64,000 nucleotides of DNA from Diaphorobacter nitroreducens (GTDB lineage Bacteria; Pseudomonadota; Gammaproteobacteria; Burkholderiales; Burkholderiaceae_C). Below, piece by piece: positions 28,197 to 38,728 of the stretch. Below the pieces are notes generated by a model. That model saw only the letters and a program-made list of their open reading frames with translations, ran no database searches and had not been told where the DNA came from. Each line of letters begins with the position of its first letter. The first letter of the stretch is position 1. The stretch spans positions 434,001 to 498,000 of the forward strand of contig RJVL01000002.1 in assembly GCA_003755025.1 (NCBI GenBank), given 5' to 3'. The position numbers and the translations under genes are program-made.

Positions 28197-29327
28197 TCAC
28201 GCGTTCTGAGGAATGGGCATGCCGGCCACACTGGACGGGCCTTCCTGCCCGGCCGGCGGGTCGGCCAGCTGCACGCGGCTGACCGGCACCGCCAGCCGCA
28301 TGCCCAGCGCCTGCAGCCGGCCCAGCAACGCCAGGTTGATGCGCTGCTGCAGGTCCATGTAGAGGTTGTAGCCCGGGTCTTTGACGATGTAGACCACTTC
28401 ATAATCGAGCGAGCTGGCGCCAAATCCCTTGAAATGAGCGCGGTCGAAGCGCAGCTGCGGTTCGGCCTCGATGATGTCGCGCACCGCTTGCGCCAGGGCC
28501 TGCGCCTGCGCGGGCGAGGTGTCCTGCGCCACGCCAAAGCCAAACACGATGCGGCGCTCGCGCATGTGGCGATAGTTGTTGATGGTCTGCTTGAGCAACT
28601 CGGTATTGCTCATCACCACCTGTTCCCCGCTCAGGGCGCGGATGCGCGTGGTCTTCACGCCCACCTGCTGCACGGTGCCTGCGATGGGACCCACGACGAT
28701 GAAGTCGCCCACCTCGAAGGGCTTGTCCACCGCGATCGCCATGGAGGCGAACAGATCGCCCAGCACGCTTTGCACCGCCAGCGCCACCGCAATGCCGCCC
28801 ACGCCCAGGCTGGCCACGAAGGCGGTGATGTTCACCCCCAGGTTCGAGAGGATGGCCAGCAGCACCGTGGCCCACACCAGCGTGCGCAGCCCCCAGGACA
28901 TGAGCGTGGCCGAGGCGCTGATCTGCCCCGTGCCCGCGGCGCCATGGTGGCGCCGGTAGCGCTCGACCCCCAGACTGATGGCGCGCGTGCCCCACAGCCC
29001 CAGCTGCACCGCCACGGCCAGGAACCAGAGCTGGCTCACACGGTCATGCCAACGCCCAGGCAGGTCCAGCATGCCGGTGCCCACCAGCAGTGCTGCCAGC
29101 AGGATGAGCAGACGGCTGGTTCCGGCGAGCACCTGCGCCAGCAGGCTTGCCGCGCCGGCATCGCCGCCGCCGGATTTGCGGTCGGCATGCGCGACGGCCC
29201 AGCGCAGCAGCAGCGTGAGCGCCAGGTAGATGCCCATGGCCGTGGCCGCCGCCGCCAATACTTCGGCAGCGGACATGCCCCAGAACCACTCTGTCTCCAG
29301 CCAGGCGGATACCGATGCGAAATCCAT
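28197..29327 (-). CDS. MscS-family mechanosensitive ion channel
   Basis: 376-residue inner-membrane channel. Four or five hydrophobic helices precede the pore-lining MscS helix (LGVGGIAVALAVQSVLGDLF), then the beta domain (DKPFEVGDFIVVGPIAGTVQ, VGVKTTRIRALSGEQVVMSN) and the alpha/beta C-terminal domain. It would release solutes during hypo-osmotic shock. The ATG at 29327 has an AAAGGA site about 10 bases upstream; a GTG at 29351 is an alternative start. Confidence 0.92.
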   Translation of the reverse strand: MDFASVSAWLETEWFWGMSAAEVLAAAATAMGIYLALTLLLRWAVAHADRKSGGGDAGAASLLAQVLAGTSRLLILLAALLVGTGMLDLPGRWHDRVSQLWFLAVAVQLGLWGTRAISLGVERYRRHHGAAGTGQISASATLMSWGLRTLVWATVLLAILSNLGVNITAFVASLGVGGIAVALAVQSVLGDLFASMAIAVDKPFEVGDFIVVGPIAGTVQQVGVKTTRIRALSGEQVVMSNTELLKQTINNYRHMRERRIVFGFGVAQDTSPAQAQALAQAVRDIIEAEPQLRFDRAHFKGFGASSLDYEVVYIVKDPGYNLYMDLQQRINLALLGRLQALGMRLAVPVSRVQLADPPAGQEGPSSVAGMPIPQNA

Positions 29328-29351
29328 GGAAAGCGTTTCCTTTCTTGACAC

Positions 29352-29718
29352 GGGGGGTGGGAGGGAAGGGGCCGCGGCGCGGCGCCGGCCGCCGCGGGCG
29401 GCACACAGGCATGCTACGAAGCCCTGCCAGGCGCCGGCGTAGGCCCAGGCCGACGATGGGCGCGTCGCATCCGATGCATTAACCGCCCCTGGTCCGGGGC
29501 TTTATGCTATATAAGTGATAGCTGATTGCGCTCACTGGACGGGCGTTGCAATGTGTTTTGATGCTGAATCCCAGAGGGCGCCCGCAGCCTGCCGGCCGCC
29601 GGTGCGCGCAGCCCTGGCCGGCAGCCCCCCGCATACAATGGCCGGCTCACCGCCCGCAGGCCCTGGCGCCTCCCGGCGGAGCCCCTTTGCACCTATTACT
29701 ACCAGTGGAGTTCTTCCC
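29352..29718. other. Intergenic region upstream of yajC
   Basis: Divergent promoter region between the MscS channel and yajC. It holds one copy of the dispersed repeat (29504-29570) and a small GCCCC/GGGGC hairpin at 29485-29500. No gene-like frame is supported; the frame that runs into yajC lacks a signal for translation before 29719. Confidence 0.6.
29504..29570. repeat. Dispersed palindromic repeat copy
   Basis: atagctgattgcgct followed by ggacgggcgttgcaatg and ttttgatgctgaa. It is closest to the copy at 3104-3160, with the same centre and tail, which makes these two a recognisable subgroup. Confidence 0.65.
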
Positions 29719-30051
29719 GTGTTGATTTCTTCTGCTTTTGCACAGACCGCCCCCGCCGCAGCCGCCGAGGCCGGCCTGATGGGATCGCTCACCAGCATGC
29801 TGCCGCTGGTGCTGATGTTCGTGGTGCTGTACTTCATCATGATCCGTCCCCAGATGAAGCGCCAGAAGGAGCACCGCGCCATGATCGACGCGCTGGCCAA
29901 GGGCGACGAAGTGGCCACGGCCGGCGGCTTGCTGGGCAAGGTGGCGGGCCTGAGCGAAGGCTACCTGCAACTGGAGATTGCGCCTGGCGTGCAGGTGCAG
30001 GTGCAGCGCAGCGCCGTGGCCCAGGTGCTGCCCAAGGGCACGGTCAAGTAA
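29719..30051 (+). CDS. yajC: Sec translocase accessory subunit YajC
   Basis: 110-residue single-helix membrane protein of the SecDF-YajC complex. The GTG at 29719 is chosen because it follows a GTGGAG site by about 9 bases and gives the usual length; the frame is open far upstream but without a ribosome site. The hydrophobic helix is at about residues 22-42 (MLPLVLMFVVLYFIMI), followed by RPQMKRQKEH and the conserved KGDEVATAGGLLGKV. Followed by secD and secF. Confidence 0.95.
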   Translation: MLISSAFAQTAPAAAAEAGLMGSLTSMLPLVLMFVVLYFIMIRPQMKRQKEHRAMIDALAKGDEVATAGGLLGKVAGLSEGYLQLEIAPGVQVQVQRSAVAQVLPKGTVK

Positions 30052-30145
30052 ACCGTCCCAGCTGTAGGCCCACGGGCCTTGTTATGAGGGCAGTGCTGCG
30101 CCGCATCCCGCGGCCGCTGCCCCGCATGGATTGAAGAGCGCGATC

Positions 30146-32044
30146 ATGAACCGTTATCCGGTCTGGAAGTACGCGATCCTGGTGATCGTGTTGCTCATTG
30201 GGGCCCTGTATACCCTGCCCAACTTCTTTGGCGAGGCGCCCGCGGTGCAGGTGTCGTCGGCCAAGGCCACGCTGAAGGTCGACGCCGCGGTCCAGCAGCG
30301 CGTCGAGGACGCGTTGAAAGCCGCCAACGTGGCCTCGGACTCCATCGTGTTCGACGGCAACTCGGTGCGCGCGCGCTTTGACACGCCGGACAACCAGCTC
30401 AAGGCCAAGGACGCGATCGAGAAGGCCCTGATCCCCGACCCGAGCGATCCTTCCTACATCGTGGCGCTGAACCTTGTGTCGCGCTCGCCCGACTGGCTCA
30501 CCGCGCTGCATGCACGGCCCATGTACCTCGGCCTGGACCTGCGCGGCGGCGTGCACTTCATGCTGCAGGTAGACATGCAGGCGGCGATCACGAAGAAGAT
30601 CGAGTCGTACGCAGGCGACCTGCGCAGCGCGCTGCGCGAGAAGAACATCCGGCACGGCGGCATCGGCCGCGAAGGGCAGGCCGTGGACATCCGCGTGCGC
30701 GACGAGGCCACGCTCACGGCGGCACGCAACCTGATCGCCGACCAGTTCCCGGACCTGGCGGTCGTGAGCAGCGCCGACGGTGACGGTATGCGCCTGCGCG
30801 CCACCATCAAGCCCGAGGCCCTGCGCAAGGTGCAAGAGCAGGCCTTGAAGCAGAACATGGTCACGCTGCACAACCGTATCAACGAACTGGGCGTGGCCGA
30901 GCCCGTGATCCAGCAGCAGGGCCTGGACCGCATCGTGGTGCAGCTGCCCGGCGTGCAGGACACGGCCAAGGCCAAGGACATCCTGGGCCGCACCGCCACG
31001 CTGGAAGTGCGCATGGTGGACGAGGGCACCGAGGCGCGCGCCGCCGAAATGGGCACGGGCCCCGTGCCGTTCGGTGCCGAGAAATACCTGGACCGCAACG
31101 GCCAGGCCGTGATCGTGAAGAAGCAGGTCGTGCTGACCGGCGAGAACCTCACCGACGCGCAGCCAGGATTCGACGGCCAGACCCAGGAGCCCACCGTGAA
31201 CCTCACGCTGGACGCCAAGGGCTCGCGCATCTTCAAGGACATCACGCGCGAGAACGTGGGCAAGCGCATGGCCATCGTGCTGTTCGAAAAGGGCAAGGGC
31301 GAGGTGGTGACCGCACCCGTGATCCGCAGCGAGATTGGCGGCGGTCGCGTGCAGATCTCCGGCCGCATGACCACGGCCGAGGCCAACGACACCGCACTGC
31401 TGCTGCGCGCCGGCTCGCTGGCCGCGCCCATGGAGATCATCGAGGAATACACCATCGGCCCGAGCCTGGGCGCCGACAACATCGACCGGGGTATCCAGTC
31501 GGTGGTCTGGGGCATGGTGGCCATCGCGGCCTTCATGTGCGTGTACTACATGCTGTTCGGCGTGTTCTCCACGATCGCGCTGGGCGTGAACGTGCTGCTG
31601 CTGATCGCCATCCTGTCGATGCTGCAGGCCACGCTGACCCTGCCCGGCATCGCCGCCATGGCCCTGGCGCTGGGCGTGGCCATCGACTCCAACGTGCTGA
31701 TCAACGAGCGCATCCGCGAGGAGCTGCGCGCTGGCGTGGCCCCGCAGGCGGCGATCGCCACGGGCTACGAGCGCGCCTGGGCCACCATCCTGGACTCCAA
31801 CGTCACCACGCTGATCGCGGGCCTGGCGCTGCTGGCCTTCGGCACGGGGCCGGTGCGCGGCTTTGCCGTGGTGCACTGCATCGGCATCCTGACCAGCATG
31901 TTCTCGGCGGTGTTCTTCTCGCGTGGCCTGGTCAACCTCTGGTATGGCCGCAAGAAGAAGCTCAAGAGCGTGTCCATCGGCCAGGTGTGGAAGCCCGAGG
32001 GCGATGAGCACCGCTCGGTGGCTGCCCGCGGCAATAGCAACTAA
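30146..32044 (+). CDS. secD: Protein translocase subunit SecD
   Basis: 632 residues. An N-terminal helix (YPVWKYAILVIVLLIGALYT) is followed by a large periplasmic region with GLDLRGGVHFMLQVDM and ends in five helices including LGVNVLLLIAILSMLQATLT and the D-x-N motif region VAIDSNVLINERIREEL. SecD and SecF use the proton gradient to help pull secreted proteins across the inner membrane. The ATG at 30146 is preferred to a start five codons upstream. secF follows 14 bases later. Confidence 0.97.
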   Translation: MNRYPVWKYAILVIVLLIGALYTLPNFFGEAPAVQVSSAKATLKVDAAVQQRVEDALKAANVASDSIVFDGNSVRARFDTPDNQLKAKDAIEKALIPDPSDPSYIVALNLVSRSPDWLTALHARPMYLGLDLRGGVHFMLQVDMQAAITKKIESYAGDLRSALREKNIRHGGIGREGQAVDIRVRDEATLTAARNLIADQFPDLAVVSSADGDGMRLRATIKPEALRKVQEQALKQNMVTLHNRINELGVAEPVIQQQGLDRIVVQLPGVQDTAKAKDILGRTATLEVRMVDEGTEARAAEMGTGPVPFGAEKYLDRNGQAVIVKKQVVLTGENLTDAQPGFDGQTQEPTVNLTLDAKGSRIFKDITRENVGKRMAIVLFEKGKGEVVTAPVIRSEIGGGRVQISGRMTTAEANDTALLLRAGSLAAPMEIIEEYTIGPSLGADNIDRGIQSVVWGMVAIAAFMCVYYMLFGVFSTIALGVNVLLLIAILSMLQATLTLPGIAAMALALGVAIDSNVLINERIREELRAGVAPQAAIATGYERAWATILDSNVTTLIAGLALLAFGTGPVRGFAVVHCIGILTSMFSAVFFSRGLVNLWYGRKKKLKSVSIGQVWKPEGDEHRSVAARGNSN

Positions 32045-32058
32045 GAAAGGGGAAAACC

Positions 32059-33012
32059 ATGGAGTTTTTCCGCATCAAAAAAGACATCCCGTTCATGAAG
32101 TACGCGTTGGTGCTCAACGCGGTGTCTTTCATCACTTTCGCGCTCGCGGTGTTCTTCCTGGTCACGCGGGGCCTGCACCTGTCGGTGGAGTTCACGGGTG
32201 GCACCGTCATGGAGGTGGCATACACGCAGACGGCCGACATCGGCAAGGTGCGCGACACCGTCGCGGGCCTGGGCTATGCCGACGTGGTGGTGCAGAACTT
32301 CGGCACCTCGCGCGACGTGATGGTCCGCCTGCCCGTGCAAAAGGGCGTCACCTCGGCCCAGCAAAGCGAGCAGGTGCTGAGCGCGCTGAAGGCGCAGGAC
32401 CCCGAGGTCACGCTGCGGCGCACCGAGTTCGTGGGCCCGCAGGTGGGCGAGGAACTGGTGCACGGCGGCCTCATGGCGCTGGGCATGGTGGTGCTGGGCA
32501 TCGTGATCTACCTGGCCTTCCGCTTCGAGTGGAAGTTCGGCGTGGCAGCGGTGATCGCCAACCTGCACGACGTGGTCATCATTCTGGGCTTCTTTGCGTT
32601 CTTCCAGTGGGAGTTCTCGCTGTCGGTGCTGGCCGGCGTGCTGGCCGTGCTGGGCTATTCGGTGAACGAGTCGGTGGTGATCTTCGATCGTATCCGCGAG
32701 GCCTTCCGCAAGTTCCGCAAGCTCAACACGCATGAGGTGATCGACCACGCCATCACCTCCACCATGAGCCGCACCATCATCACCCACGCTTCCACCGAGG
32801 CCATGGTGCTGTCCATGTTCTTCTTCGGGGGCCCCAGCCTGCACTACTTCGCACTGGCGCTGACCATCGGCATCCTGTTCGGCATCTACTCGTCGGTGTT
32901 CGTTGCCGCGGCCATCGCCATGTGGCTGGGCGTCAAGCGCGAAGACCTGGTCAAGGCGCCGACCCGCAAGGAAGGCGACCCGGCCGACCCGAACTCCGGC
33001 GCCGTGGTCTGA
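32059..33012 (+). CDS. secF: Protein translocase subunit SecF
   Basis: 317 residues, partner of SecD. Six helices are visible, with the LSVEFTGGTVMEVAYT segment in the first periplasmic part and the conserved GYSVNESVVIFDRIRE motif. The gene follows secD by 14 bases with AGGGG upstream of the ATG, and completes a yajC-secD-secF operon. A short Lys/Arg-containing tail is normal. Confidence 0.97.
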   Translation: MEFFRIKKDIPFMKYALVLNAVSFITFALAVFFLVTRGLHLSVEFTGGTVMEVAYTQTADIGKVRDTVAGLGYADVVVQNFGTSRDVMVRLPVQKGVTSAQQSEQVLSALKAQDPEVTLRRTEFVGPQVGEELVHGGLMALGMVVLGIVIYLAFRFEWKFGVAAVIANLHDVVIILGFFAFFQWEFSLSVLAGVLAVLGYSVNESVVIFDRIREAFRKFRKLNTHEVIDHAITSTMSRTIITHASTEAMVLSMFFFGGPSLHYFALALTIGILFGIYSSVFVAAAIAMWLGVKREDLVKAPTRKEGDPADPNSGAVV

Positions 33013-33095
33013 CGATGCGCGTGCGCAGCCGCCTTGTCCGCGTGCCGATGCAAAGGCCGGGGCGCGACAGCGGCTGGGGCTAATATCGGAGCCCT

Positions 33096-35450
33096 ATGGA
33101 TTTTTCGCCCACTTCCACTGCCCACCGACGGCTGGCCCACCTGGCCCGCCAGCGTTTCGTGGAGGGGCTGTGCGCCGGCTTGTCGGCGCTGGACAGAACA
33201 GTCCATGACTTCCTGACCGAGTTGATGGGGCAGACCGCCACGCAGCGCGACATGCAGTTGCGGCGCGATGCCTGGATGGGCCATCAGGCCCACCGCAAGA
33301 CCTGGGTGGAACACCTGGGCCGGGCCTGGCGTGAAAGCCTGGCGCCCCCGCCCGTCACGGGGCGCGGCACCCTCAACGCGTCCAAGGCGTTCGATGGGCT
33401 TGAACTGCTGGGCGACGATGTGTTGGAGAACAAGATCATCGCCTCGCGCATGGCGCTGACCCTTACCGAGCATGTGGCCGCTCCCTTCGATGCCGCGCGG
33501 CAGCGCACACAGCATCTGGAAGGCCGCGAGCTGGCCGGCACCGATATCCTGCGCCCCGAAACCCTGTGCCTGCATCTGGTCGAGCAGTGGTTGGAGGTGG
33601 GCCTGCAGCGCGACCATTTGCAGATGGTGATCGACCCGCTGCAGCGCGAACTGGCGGCGCTGGCGCTGGCGCAGTACCAGGCCCTCGTGAAGCTGTACGA
33701 CGAACAAGGCGTCGTGGCGCAGGACGACCTGCGCGCCCGCGTGCGCCGCGCGGCCGCCGGCCCCAACACCGGCAGCCCCGGCGAGCCGCCGCCCGCGTCC
33801 GGTCCCGTGGGGCTGGCCTCGCAGGCATTGCAGCAGTCGCGCGCCGCGCTGGGGCGGCCCACGGAATTTGCCCCCACGCGCCAGGCGGCGTCGGCCTTCA
33901 TGCCTCCGCCCCCCGGCATGCGCGGACAGCCGGCGATGGCCGGCATGGGCAGCCCGCTGGTGCGCGCGCGCCAGCGCGCCCAGGGCGTGATGATGCAGCT
34001 GCGGCGCTTGCTCACGCAGCCCACCACGGGCTACGACATGGTCAAGGCACCCCCCGCGTCCGCGGCGCTGGCCCATGCGCTGGCGGCGCACCGCGTCTCG
34101 GCCGACAGCTACTACAGCGACGTGGCCACGCTGGTCGAGGACTACAGCCCACAGGCCGTGGTCCGCGTGGCGAGCGCCGTGCGCGAGCGGTCCGTGGAGT
34201 TCAAGAAGAAGGCCAGTACCGCCAGCGAGAAGGCCATCATCGAGGTGGTGGCGCTGATGTTCCAGAGCATCCTGAGCGAAGACCGCATCCCGCCCTCGGT
34301 GCGCGTGTGGTTTGCACGCCTGCAGGTGCCGGTGCTGCGCGTGGCGCTGGCCGAGCCCGAGTTCTTCAGCAACCTCACGCACCCCGCGCGCCAGCTCATC
34401 GACCGCATGGGCGCCTGCGTGCTGGGCTTTGACGCCAGCTCCATCAATGGCAGCGCGCTGGAGGCCGAGATCCGCCGCATCGTGCAGGTGATCGAGCAGT
34501 ACCCCGAGACCGGCCAGCGCGTGTTCCAGCTGGTGCACGACGAGTTCGAGAAATTCCTCGCCAAATTCCTCACCGAGAAGCAGGGCACCTCGCGCATCGT
34601 CAGCGTGGCCCAGCAGGTGGAGCAGCGCGAGACGCTGGCGATCCAGTACACCATCGAACTGCGCGCGCTGCTCAAGGACATGCCGGTGCGCGACGAGATC
34701 CGCGAGTTCTTGTTCAAGACATGGGCCGAGGTGCTGGCGATGTCGGCCGTGCGCGACGGGGCCCAGCATGCCAGTACCGCCGCCTTCAAGCGCGCCGCGG
34801 CCGACCTGGTGTGGGCGGCGGGTGCCAAGCCCAACCGGGCCGACCGTGCGCTGGTCATCCAGAACCTGCCGGCGCTGCTGCAGAGCCTGCGCCAGGGGCT
34901 GGCGCTGATCGGCGTGGCGGGGCCCGAGCAGGATGCACAGATCAAGGGAATCACCGACACGCTGGCCGACGCTTTCCTCTCCAAGACGGCCTCGATCCCG
35001 CAGGCGCACATCGATGCCATGGCCAAACGCCTGGCGAACCTGGAGGACTACATCGGCGACGAGGCGCTGGGCGACATGCCGCTGAGTGCGGACAACATCG
35101 AGATGCTGCTGGGGATCGACGCCTCGTCCATCCACGTCATCGCCGACAACGGCGCGCCTGTGCAGGACGACATGGTGGCCTGGGCGCAGCAGCTGCCGCT
35201 GGGCACCTGGTTCACGCTGGACCACAACGGCGCGTCCACGCAGGTGCAATACGCCTGGCACAGCCAGCGCAAGCAGCTGCACCTGTTTGCCACGCGCGAT
35301 GGCGGCAGCTACCTCATCCAGCTGCGCCGGCTGGGGGCCTACCTGCAGGCGGGCCTGCTGGTAGCGCAGGAGGAGGAGAGCCTCACGCTGCGCGCCACGC
35401 GCGATGCGCTCATCAAGCTGGACGCCAACCCGGAGCGCCTGCTGGGTTGA
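33096..35450 (+). CDS. DUF1631 family protein
   Basis: 784-residue, mostly helical, cytoplasmic protein matching DUF1631 (PF07793-type) proteins of beta- and gammaproteobacteria. Recognisable parts are ALDRTVHDFLTELMGQTATQ near the N-terminus, VVALMFQSILSEDRIPPSVR, FQLVHDEFEKFLAKFLTEKQ and a C-terminal PilZ-like strand region (LPLGTWFTLDHNG). Residues 215-280 form a low-complexity Ala/Pro/Gly linker. The family's role is not established; the C-terminal resemblance to PilZ would be a hint of cyclic-di-GMP sensing, which I cannot confirm. It starts 83 bases after secF. Confidence 0.82.
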   Translation: MDFSPTSTAHRRLAHLARQRFVEGLCAGLSALDRTVHDFLTELMGQTATQRDMQLRRDAWMGHQAHRKTWVEHLGRAWRESLAPPPVTGRGTLNASKAFDGLELLGDDVLENKIIASRMALTLTEHVAAPFDAARQRTQHLEGRELAGTDILRPETLCLHLVEQWLEVGLQRDHLQMVIDPLQRELAALALAQYQALVKLYDEQGVVAQDDLRARVRRAAAGPNTGSPGEPPPASGPVGLASQALQQSRAALGRPTEFAPTRQAASAFMPPPPGMRGQPAMAGMGSPLVRARQRAQGVMMQLRRLLTQPTTGYDMVKAPPASAALAHALAAHRVSADSYYSDVATLVEDYSPQAVVRVASAVRERSVEFKKKASTASEKAIIEVVALMFQSILSEDRIPPSVRVWFARLQVPVLRVALAEPEFFSNLTHPARQLIDRMGACVLGFDASSINGSALEAEIRRIVQVIEQYPETGQRVFQLVHDEFEKFLAKFLTEKQGTSRIVSVAQQVEQRETLAIQYTIELRALLKDMPVRDEIREFLFKTWAEVLAMSAVRDGAQHASTAAFKRAAADLVWAAGAKPNRADRALVIQNLPALLQSLRQGLALIGVAGPEQDAQIKGITDTLADAFLSKTASIPQAHIDAMAKRLANLEDYIGDEALGDMPLSADNIEMLLGIDASSIHVIADNGAPVQDDMVAWAQQLPLGTWFTLDHNGASTQVQYAWHSQRKQLHLFATRDGGSYLIQLRRLGAYLQAGLLVAQEEESLTLRATRDALIKLDANPERLLG

Positions 35451-35627
35451 GCGGTCGCGCAGCGGCCCAACGCGCACAACGGGGGCCGGCTGCGCACAGC
35501 CGCGCCGCGGGCCTCAAGCCTCTGGCAGGTCCATTGCGGCGCTAAAGCCATCGCGCGTATTGCGCGGTTTGGCATTGCACGACGGCGCGGCGTTGCGGGG
35601 TGCGACCGGTGGCGGACTGCGCGTCGA

Positions 35628-35671
35628 CAGCTGCTATGGATGACATAGCTTTTGCCGCTGGACAGAAGCGC
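35628..35671. repeat. Possible degraded dispersed repeat
   Basis: cagctgctatggatgac and atagcttttgccgctggac recall the repeat's agctgc, atagct and cgctgga words, but the palindromic core is lost. The 234-base gap between the DUF1631 gene and recX holds nothing else recognisable. Confidence 0.3.
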
Positions 35672-35684
35672 GCCAAGCCCCGTT

Positions 35685-36140
35685 CTATTCCCATTCATCA
35701 CCACCCCGCACCACGCGGCGCACCACGTCGGCGGCGAAGCCACGCGTGGCCAGAAAGCGCATCTGGCGCGCACGCTCCTGCGGCGTGTCGGCGGGCTGGT
35801 CGCCAAAGCGCTGGCGCCACACGGCCCGGGCGCGCTGCAGTTCGGTGCCCGCCAGCTGGGCGGCGGTGCTGCGCACCAAATCCTCGTCCAGCCCCTTGCG
35901 CCGCAGCTCCTGCAGCACGCGCTGGGTGCCGAAGCGCTCCGCGCGGCGGTGCACCACGGACTCGGCCACGCGCTCTGCATTGATGAAGTCGCGCGCCTGC
36001 AGCTCGTCCAGCAGCGCTGGCAGATCGTCGCCCTCCTGCACGTGGCGCGCCAGCTTGGCCTGCAGTTCGCTGCGCGAATGCTCGCGCTGGGCAAGCAGGC
36101 GCAGCGCACGGCCCTTGAGGGAGAGGGCGGTGAATCCCAT
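35685..36140 (-). CDS. recX: RecA regulatory protein RecX
   Basis: 151-residue modulator that binds RecA filaments and limits their growth. Three-helix RecX repeats are visible (LLAQREHSRSELQAKLARH, LQARDFINAERVAESVVHRR, LRRKGLDEDLVRSTAAQL). It lies downstream of recA on the same strand, separated by 81 bases containing one dispersed repeat, a common recA-recX arrangement. Confidence 0.94.
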   Translation of the reverse strand: MGFTALSLKGRALRLLAQREHSRSELQAKLARHVQEGDDLPALLDELQARDFINAERVAESVVHRRAERFGTQRVLQELRRKGLDEDLVRSTAAQLAGTELQRARAVWRQRFGDQPADTPQERARQMRFLATRGFAADVVRRVVRGGDEWE

Positions 36141-36143
36141 GAA

Positions 36144-36203
36144 TGCTATTGAAAAAAGAGCTTCCAGCGCTTGATGGTCAAGCGCTGGAGGCAGATTTCG
36201 TTC
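36144..36203. repeat. Dispersed palindromic repeat between recA and recX
   Basis: tgctattgaaaaaagagctt, then ccagcgcttgatggtcaagc and gctggaggc. The stem CCAGCGCTTGA/TCAAGCGCTGG is perfect over 11 bases with loop TGG, the best hairpin of the family here. Its position inside the recA-recX transcript could attenuate recX expression. Confidence 0.85.
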
Positions 36204-36221
36204 AAGAACTCCGGTGCGTGG

Positions 36222-37343
<1,122 letters not shown>

Positions 37344-37395
37344 GGAATGCTCCTTCGGGTCGGGGTCACGGTGAAATCGTGTGCCTGCCTGGAAA

Positions 37396-37411
37396 CTGTT
37401 TCCAATGACAG
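37396..37411 (-). promoter_or_regulatory. LexA (SOS) box of recA
   Basis: CTGTTTCCAATGACAG fits the CTGT-N8-ACAG consensus exactly and lies 53 bases upstream of the recA start, in the expected promoter position. It is also about 80 bases upstream of the divergent MarR gene. Confidence 0.85.
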
Positions 37412-37465
37412 GCTGGATGCTTGAACAGTAGTTTATGGGCGGTTGATGCGTTATCCAATCAATTT

Positions 37466-37486
37466 TTGGTCAGTTTGGCTGACAAT
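37466..37486. promoter_or_regulatory. Inverted repeat before the MarR gene, possible operator
   Basis: TTGGTCAG and CTGACAAT flank TTTGG; 6 of 8 arm positions pair, with GTCAG/CTGAC perfect. It ends 6 bases before the ATG at 37493, a common place for an autoregulatory MarR site. Confidence 0.45.
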
Positions 37487-37492
37487 GTGCGG

Positions 37493-37987
37493 ATGACCGC
37501 TCCCCCCAGCCTCGACGACCGCTGGCGCCAGACCCACCTGGGCCGCCTGCTGGGCCATGCCATGCGGCGCTTCGATGCGCGCGTGCTGCAGCTCATGGCG
37601 CGCGACGTGCAGGTGCCGCTGGCGCTGTCCAACCTCGCGGCGCGCGACCAGGTGAGCGCCGCGCACATCCACATCACGCGGCATCTGTCGCTGCAGGGGG
37701 ACCGCCTCACCGACCTGGCCGAGCGCGCGGGCATGGCCAAGCAGTCCATGGCCGCGCTGGTGGAGCAGTGCGCGGCCTGGGGTCTGGTCACGCGCGAGCC
37801 CGATCCGCGCGATGCGCGTGCGCGCCTGGTGCGCTTCACGCCCACGGGACTGGCGTGGCTGCAGGCGTTTCGCGCGGCGGTGGCGCAGGCCGAGGGCGAG
37901 TTCCGCGCCGAGGTGGGGCAGGACGTGGCCACGGTGGTTGCGCTGGGTCTGGAGGCCTATGCCGGCGGCGAGGGCACGGCGGCCTAG
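37493..37987 (+). CDS. MarR-family transcriptional regulator
   Basis: 164-residue regulator with a winged helix: LSLQGDRLTDLAERAGMAKQ (recognition part), then SMAALVEQCAAWGLV and the wing REPDPRDARARLVRFTPTG. The start at 37493 (MTAPPS) is preferred over an upstream open extension because of the spacing to the inverted repeat. It reads away from recA and is 49 bases upstream of the TctD-like gene on the same strand. Ligand and targets are unknown. Confidence 0.88.
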   Translation: MTAPPSLDDRWRQTHLGRLLGHAMRRFDARVLQLMARDVQVPLALSNLAARDQVSAAHIHITRHLSLQGDRLTDLAERAGMAKQSMAALVEQCAAWGLVTREPDPRDARARLVRFTPTGLAWLQAFRAAVAQAEGEFRAEVGQDVATVVALGLEAYAGGEGTAA

Positions 37988-38036
37988 AATTCAGATAGAG
38001 CGCAGGCCGGCGCACGACAACCAGGAGAGACACCCC

Positions 38037-38711
38037 ATGCGCATCCTCATCGCCGAAGACGACCAGGTGCTTGCCGACGGGCTGCTGCGCACGCTGCGCG
38101 GCTCGGGCGCCGTGGTGGACCATGTGGCCAGCGGCACCGAGGTCGATACCGCGCTCCTGACCAACAACGAGTTCGACCTGCTGATCCTCGACCTGGGTCT
38201 GCCCAAGATGCACGGCCTGGAGGTGCTCAAGCGCCTGCGCGGGCGCGGCTCGGCGCTGCCGGTGCTGATCCTCACGGCGGCCGACAGCGTGGACGAGCGC
38301 GTGAAGGGCCTGGACCTGGGCGCCGACGACTACATGGCCAAACCGTTCGCGCTGTCGGAGCTGGAGGCGCGCGTGCGCGCACTCACGCGCCGCGGCATGG
38401 GCGGCACCAGCAGCGCCATCCGCCACGGGCCCCTGGTGTACGACCAAGCGGGCCGCGTGGCCACCATCGACGGCAAGATGGTGGAGCTGTCCGCGCGCGA
38501 GCTGGGCCTGCTGGAGGTGCTGCTGCAGCGCGCCGGCCGCCTGGTGAGCAAGGAGCAGCTGGTGGAGCGCCTGTGCGAGTGGGGCGAGGAGGTGAGCAAC
38601 AACGCCATCGAGGTCTACATCCACCGCCTGCGCAAGAAGATCGAGCGCGGGCCGATCCGCATCGCCACCGTGCGCGGCCTGGGCTACTGCCTGGAAAAGA
38701 TCCCCGGCTGA
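38037..38711 (+). CDS. OmpR-family response regulator, TctD-like
   Basis: 224 residues: receiver with acidic residues EDD at 7-9, phosphoacceptor Asp52 (LLILDLGLPKMHG) and Lys in DYMAKPF, then an OmpR winged-helix domain (VYIHRLRKKIERGPIRIATV). The start at 38037 follows AGGAGA. The sequence style and the neighbouring TctE-like kinase resemble TctD/TctE, which controls tricarboxylate uptake; three Bug/TctC binding proteins elsewhere in the window fit but do not prove this. Confidence 0.92.
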   Translation: MRILIAEDDQVLADGLLRTLRGSGAVVDHVASGTEVDTALLTNNEFDLLILDLGLPKMHGLEVLKRLRGRGSALPVLILTAADSVDERVKGLDLGADDYMAKPFALSELEARVRALTRRGMGGTSSAIRHGPLVYDQAGRVATIDGKMVELSARELGLLEVLLQRAGRLVSKEQLVERLCEWGEEVSNNAIEVYIHRLRKKIERGPIRIATVRGLGYCLEKIPG

Positions 38712-38728
38712 CAGCACCCGTGGATGCT

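Noticed and set aside
35404..35643. 79-codon open frame after the DUF1631 gene
   Set aside because: Overlaps the end of that gene in another frame and has Arg/Ser-rich shadow composition.
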